Part shown: positions 32,942-35,305 of the stretch, one piece after another
Layout: each line of letters begins with the position of its first letter
Position numbering within the stretch: the first letter of the stretch is position 1
Program-made: the position numbers and the translations under genes
Assembly (NCBI RefSeq): GCF_016901225.1
Contig: NZ_JAFEUL010000031.1
Span: forward strand, 1 to 35,305
Origin: Actibacterium sp. 188UL27-1
GTDB taxonomy: Bacteria; Pseudomonadota; Alphaproteobacteria; Rhodobacterales; Rhodobacteraceae
Length of the DNA: 35,305 nucleotides
Direction: 5' to 3'
Notes under the pieces: generated by a model
Told to the model about the DNA's origin: nothing
Seen by the model: only the letters and a program-made list of their open reading frames with translations
The model's database searches: none

Positions 32942-34566
32942 CCGAAACGGCCGCCCCGCCCAAGACGGCACCAACACTGGCCGATGCGATCCGCCAGACC
33001 TTTGCGGTAGAGCGGCACACACCGCCATTTGCCGACCGCCTTTTGGATCTGACCCGTGCCTTGATCCCCGCGCCATGGGTCGCCATTCTGCACCTTCAGG
33101 GCGAGGATGTTCAGATCATCGCGGGCCAGATCCCGTCCGATGAGGTGCCCGCCATGCGCAATGCTGCCCAATCGGGGATCGCGTCCGGCGCTGGGGGCGT
33201 CGTGTCTGCGATTGGCCCCGGATTGGTCGCGCGTGTTGCAGCCCCCGGCGGGCCGATCATGGCGCTGGCGGTTGGACGGCCCCAAGGCGGGCAGATTGCC
33301 CAATCCCTAGCTTACGAAAGATTATGCCTGCTCTCTGCGCTGTCCTTTGCGCAGAACGCCCACCCGGATCAGACGACCCAAACCGCCTTGTTCGAACAGG
33401 TGCAATCGGTGGCTGCCGATCCAGGGCCGGAGGCGCTGCAAGCGCTGGCCGATTTGCTGGCCCGCCATATGTCCGCGGATTATGCGGCGATTGGCATGTA
33501 CGCAGATGGCAGTATCGGCATGCTCAAGATCTCCGGTCAGGACGGGGCGGCCAAGCGGGCAAGCCTGCCGGACCGCTTGACCGCCGAAATGCTGGAAACC
33601 GCCCGCCAACGCGCCCGGTCGACCACCCGATTGTTCGCTGCCGCCGCTGGGGCAGAGGATGGCGTGGTCCTGCATATCAACGCGCCCCGGCGCAACCCTT
33701 CGGCGGCTTTACTGGCCGGGGCGATCTATGCCCTGAGCCAACGGCGCAACGCGCCCCGGCGCTGGACCCGCGCCCGCTTTGTCAAACTCGGTGCGACGGT
33801 CCTGATCCTGATCGGTGTCGGGCTGGTTCCCTTGCCCGACCGGGTGGAGATTCCGGCCACGGTCGAGGCATCGACCCGCCGCGTGCTGACCGCACCCTTC
33901 ACCGCCCGGCTGAAAACGATCAAGGTGGCGGACAGTCAGGCCGTGACACCCGGCATCCCCCTGGTAAAGCTAGATACCGAAGCGGTGAACCTTGATCTGA
34001 TCGAGGTGCGGGCCGAACGCGCGCGCGCGCTTCTGGACCGGGAGGCGGCCCGGGCCGCCCGCGCCGCGGCCGAGCTGCGCAATGCCGAATTGGAGGTTGA
34101 GCGGCTGGATGCACGCATCGCCCGCCTGTCCCGTCAGGTCGATGATGCCACACTCACTGCTCCCATCGACGGTCTGGTGATTGCCGCGGATTTGGCTGAA
34201 AAACTGGGCACGACTGTCCGCCAAGGGGATCCGCTGCTAGAGATCGCCGATCCACGCACCCTGCGCCTGACTCTCGCCATCCCCGATGATCGCCTTGGCC
34301 TGATTGATGTCGGCCTGGCCGGGCGGTTCCGGCCCGATTACGATCCCACGCTGACATTCGCAGCAACGGTGACCAAGATCTCACCGGCGATCTCCATCCG
34401 GGCGGAGGCACCGGTTCTCGATGGCCGCGCAACTTTGGACAGTGCGACGGATGACCTGCGCCCGGGCCTCCGCGGCGTCTTTGCGCCCGACAGCCAATGG
34501 AAACCGGCAGGGTTGCTCGCCTTCGAGGCCATCCGCGACTGGGCCCTCCTCCGCCTTTGGTTCTAG
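32938..34566 (+). CDS. GAF-like sensor / transmembrane / HlyD-adaptor fusion
   Basis: A 542-residue protein that joins two roles. Residues about 30-135 and 140-250 look like two GAF-type domains (ALIPAPWVAILHLQGEDVQI; LLARHMSADYAAIGMYADGS). A basic stretch (RRNAPRRWTRAR) and one membrane span (about 282-298) follow. VPLPDRVEIPATVEASTRRV then opens a HlyD-like periplasmic part with a coiled-coil hairpin (about 340-400), a second lipoyl half (ATLTAPIDGLVIAADLAEKL) and a barrel. Cytoplasmic sensing fused to a periplasmic adaptor is unusual. The ATG overlaps the previous stop by 4 bp. The VPLPDRV-x-[IV]P junction is also found in the M50 protein of this cluster. Confidence 0.8.
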   Translation: MTETAAPPKTAPTLADAIRQTFAVERHTPPFADRLLDLTRALIPAPWVAILHLQGEDVQIIAGQIPSDEVPAMRNAAQSGIASGAGGVVSAIGPGLVARVAAPGGPIMALAVGRPQGGQIAQSLAYERLCLLSALSFAQNAHPDQTTQTALFEQVQSVAADPGPEALQALADLLARHMSADYAAIGMYADGSIGMLKISGQDGAAKRASLPDRLTAEMLETARQRARSTTRLFAAAAGAEDGVVLHINAPRRNPSAALLAGAIYALSQRRNAPRRWTRARFVKLGATVLILIGVGLVPLPDRVEIPATVEASTRRVLTAPFTARLKTIKVADSQAVTPGIPLVKLDTEAVNLDLIEVRAERARALLDREAARAARAAAELRNAELEVERLDARIARLSRQVDDATLTAPIDGLVIAADLAEKLGTTVRQGDPLLEIADPRTLRLTLAIPDDRLGLIDVGLAGRFRPDYDPTLTFAATVTKISPAISIRAEAPVLDGRATLDSATDDLRPGLRGVFAPDSQWKPAGLLAFEAIRDWALLRLWF

Positions 34567-34639
34567 GGCATTTTGCGCCTGCTTCGATCACGTGGGATTC
34601 GGGGACCAGGTTTGCTGCTTCGCCATGTGTTCTGAAGGA

Positions 34640-35153
34640 GGAGGCCAGCACGCAAGGGTGAATATCTGTCCGAGGCTCAGCGTATTCGTGTAATCCGCGC
34701 CGTTGAAGAAGGCAGGTTGCGCAATGCCGCTGGGCGTCACCCTGGCATCGGCACAACAAGTGCAGTTCGATGCGTGGATGTGTACATACAGACCGGGCGA
34801 GTTGCGGCAAGACCTTCGCCGTCTTGACCATCCATGATTTCTTCCGCCGCCACGGCGTGAGCTACAAAAAGACAACTCATGCCAGCGAACAGGAGCGCCC
34901 GGACGTCGCTGAACGTCGTGTAGCCCGGTTCAAGGGGCAGCCCGATCTGGACCCCTCAAAGCTGGTCTTTCTGGATGAAACCGGCGCGACGACCAAGATG
35001 CCAGTTTGCGCGGTCGCCGCTCTGATGGTCAACGCTACCGCGCCGCATGGGTATCGGAAGACGATACTTTTGATCGCGGGGGGGCGACTGGACGGCCAGA
35101 CCGCCCCGATGATGGTGGATGGCGATATGTCCAAAGGTAACCGCCCGATTTGA
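34640..35153 (+). pseudogene. IS630-family transposase, broken
   Basis: The N-terminal helix-turn-helix part is read from about 34651 (KGEYLSEAQRIRVIRAVEEG, then RLRNAAGRHPGIGTTSAVRC and YIQTGRVAAR). It stops after a deletion and frame change near 34800. The next frame continues FAVLTIHDFFRRHGVSYKKT, HASEQERPDVAERRVARF and KLVFLDETGATTKM, with the Asp of the DDE triad in FLDE. It ends early at 35153 after DGDMSKGNRPI, before the last catalytic glutamate. The element marks the right edge of the GC-rich block. Confidence 0.82.
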
Positions 35154-35181
35154 ACCGCCTGCCGCGCCGGATTATCAGATC

Positions 35182-35304
35182 TTATAAGACGTCGTTACTA
35201 ACGTGGTTAACGACATCGTATTGCGATCGTAGATTTTTCGACATGAGTTGGTTGTTGGGGTCGAGCGTCGGCGTTTCTGGCCCGTTGACTTTAAGCTGTT
35301 GATT
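35182..35304 (-). CDS. Possible C-terminal end of an unidentified gene (partial)
   Basis: From the window edge the minus strand is open for 40 codons (NQQLKVNGPETPTLDPNNQL, then MSKNLRSQYDVVNHVSNDVL) and ends in TAA at 35184-35182. I do not recognise the sequence. The length is too short to prove coding. The methionine at codon 21 could alternatively start a 20-residue peptide, which is less likely. Sequence beyond the window would settle it. Confidence 0.25.
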   Translation of the reverse strand, partial: NQQLKVNGPETPTLDPNNQLMSKNLRSQYDVVNHVSNDVL

Positions 35305-35305
35305 T

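Noticed and set aside
1-35305. CRISPR arrays, tRNA or rRNA genes, riboswitches
   Set aside because: No regularly spaced repeats, no tRNA-like cloverleaf and no rRNA or known riboswitch core sequence was seen on reading either strand.

Overview
The window looks like chromosome or plasmid sequence from an alphaproteobacterium, most likely Rhodobacteraceae (Roseobacter group). This rests on the TRAP-fed malonate operon, a PrtD/PrtE-type type I exporter, IS3/IS5/IS630/IS1182-type insertion sequence debris, and the overall gene style. It is an accessory-rich patchwork. By eye, base composition is moderate over about 1-15 kb and clearly more GC-rich from about 17.4 to 34.6 kb.

Layout: (1) 1-121, right end of an IS3-family element. 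(2) 490-6976, an intact malonate module. A minus-strand operon of TRAP binding protein, TRAP small and large permeases, malonyl-CoA decarboxylase and malonyl-CoA synthetase is divergent from a GntR/FCD regulator (matR). Malonate would be imported, activated to malonyl-CoA and decarboxylated to acetyl-CoA. A MatR-like palindrome sits just upstream of the operon's -35 box, and a strong hairpin lies between the binding-protein gene and the permease genes. (3) 7065-9232, a gene graveyard: a broken IS1182-type transposase, a truncated VOC protein joined to an internal piece of another TRAP permease, and an IS5-type tail. (4) 9262-14818, a possible secretion island. An AraC-family regulator is divergent from a gene for a 446-residue acidic protein without recognisable RTX repeats. 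Two 15-bp direct repeats 20 bp apart lie in front of that gene. A type I ABC exporter and its membrane-fusion partner converge on it. (5) 15.3-17.3 kb, two head-to-head IS3 remnants and a decayed second mcd-matB pair.

(6) 17458-29332, six tightly packed plus-strand genes: DUF4132 (long), DUF4132 (short), a MoxR-type AAA+ ATPase, DUF5682, a VWA-domain protein and a SWIM zinc-finger protein. The domain content and order match the poorly understood Escherichia coli yehI-yehL-yehM-yehP-yehQ locus. (7) 29407-34566, same strand and only 74 bp downstream: a membrane M50 metalloprotease with a possible PqqD-like N-terminus and adaptor-like C-terminus, a SapC-family protein, a secreted HlyD-like adaptor, and a GAF-like/transmembrane/HlyD fusion. 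(8) 34.6-35.15 kb, a broken IS630-type transposase, then a possible partial minus-strand gene running off the end.

The two best candidates for undescribed biology are the AraC/446-residue protein/type I secretion island and the ten-gene 17.4-34.6 kb block. In the ten-gene block a MoxR-VWA chaperone-like system is joined to an intramembrane-protease/adaptor cassette that has no pump or outer-membrane channel of its own. All family calls come from reading motifs by eye; no database search was run.
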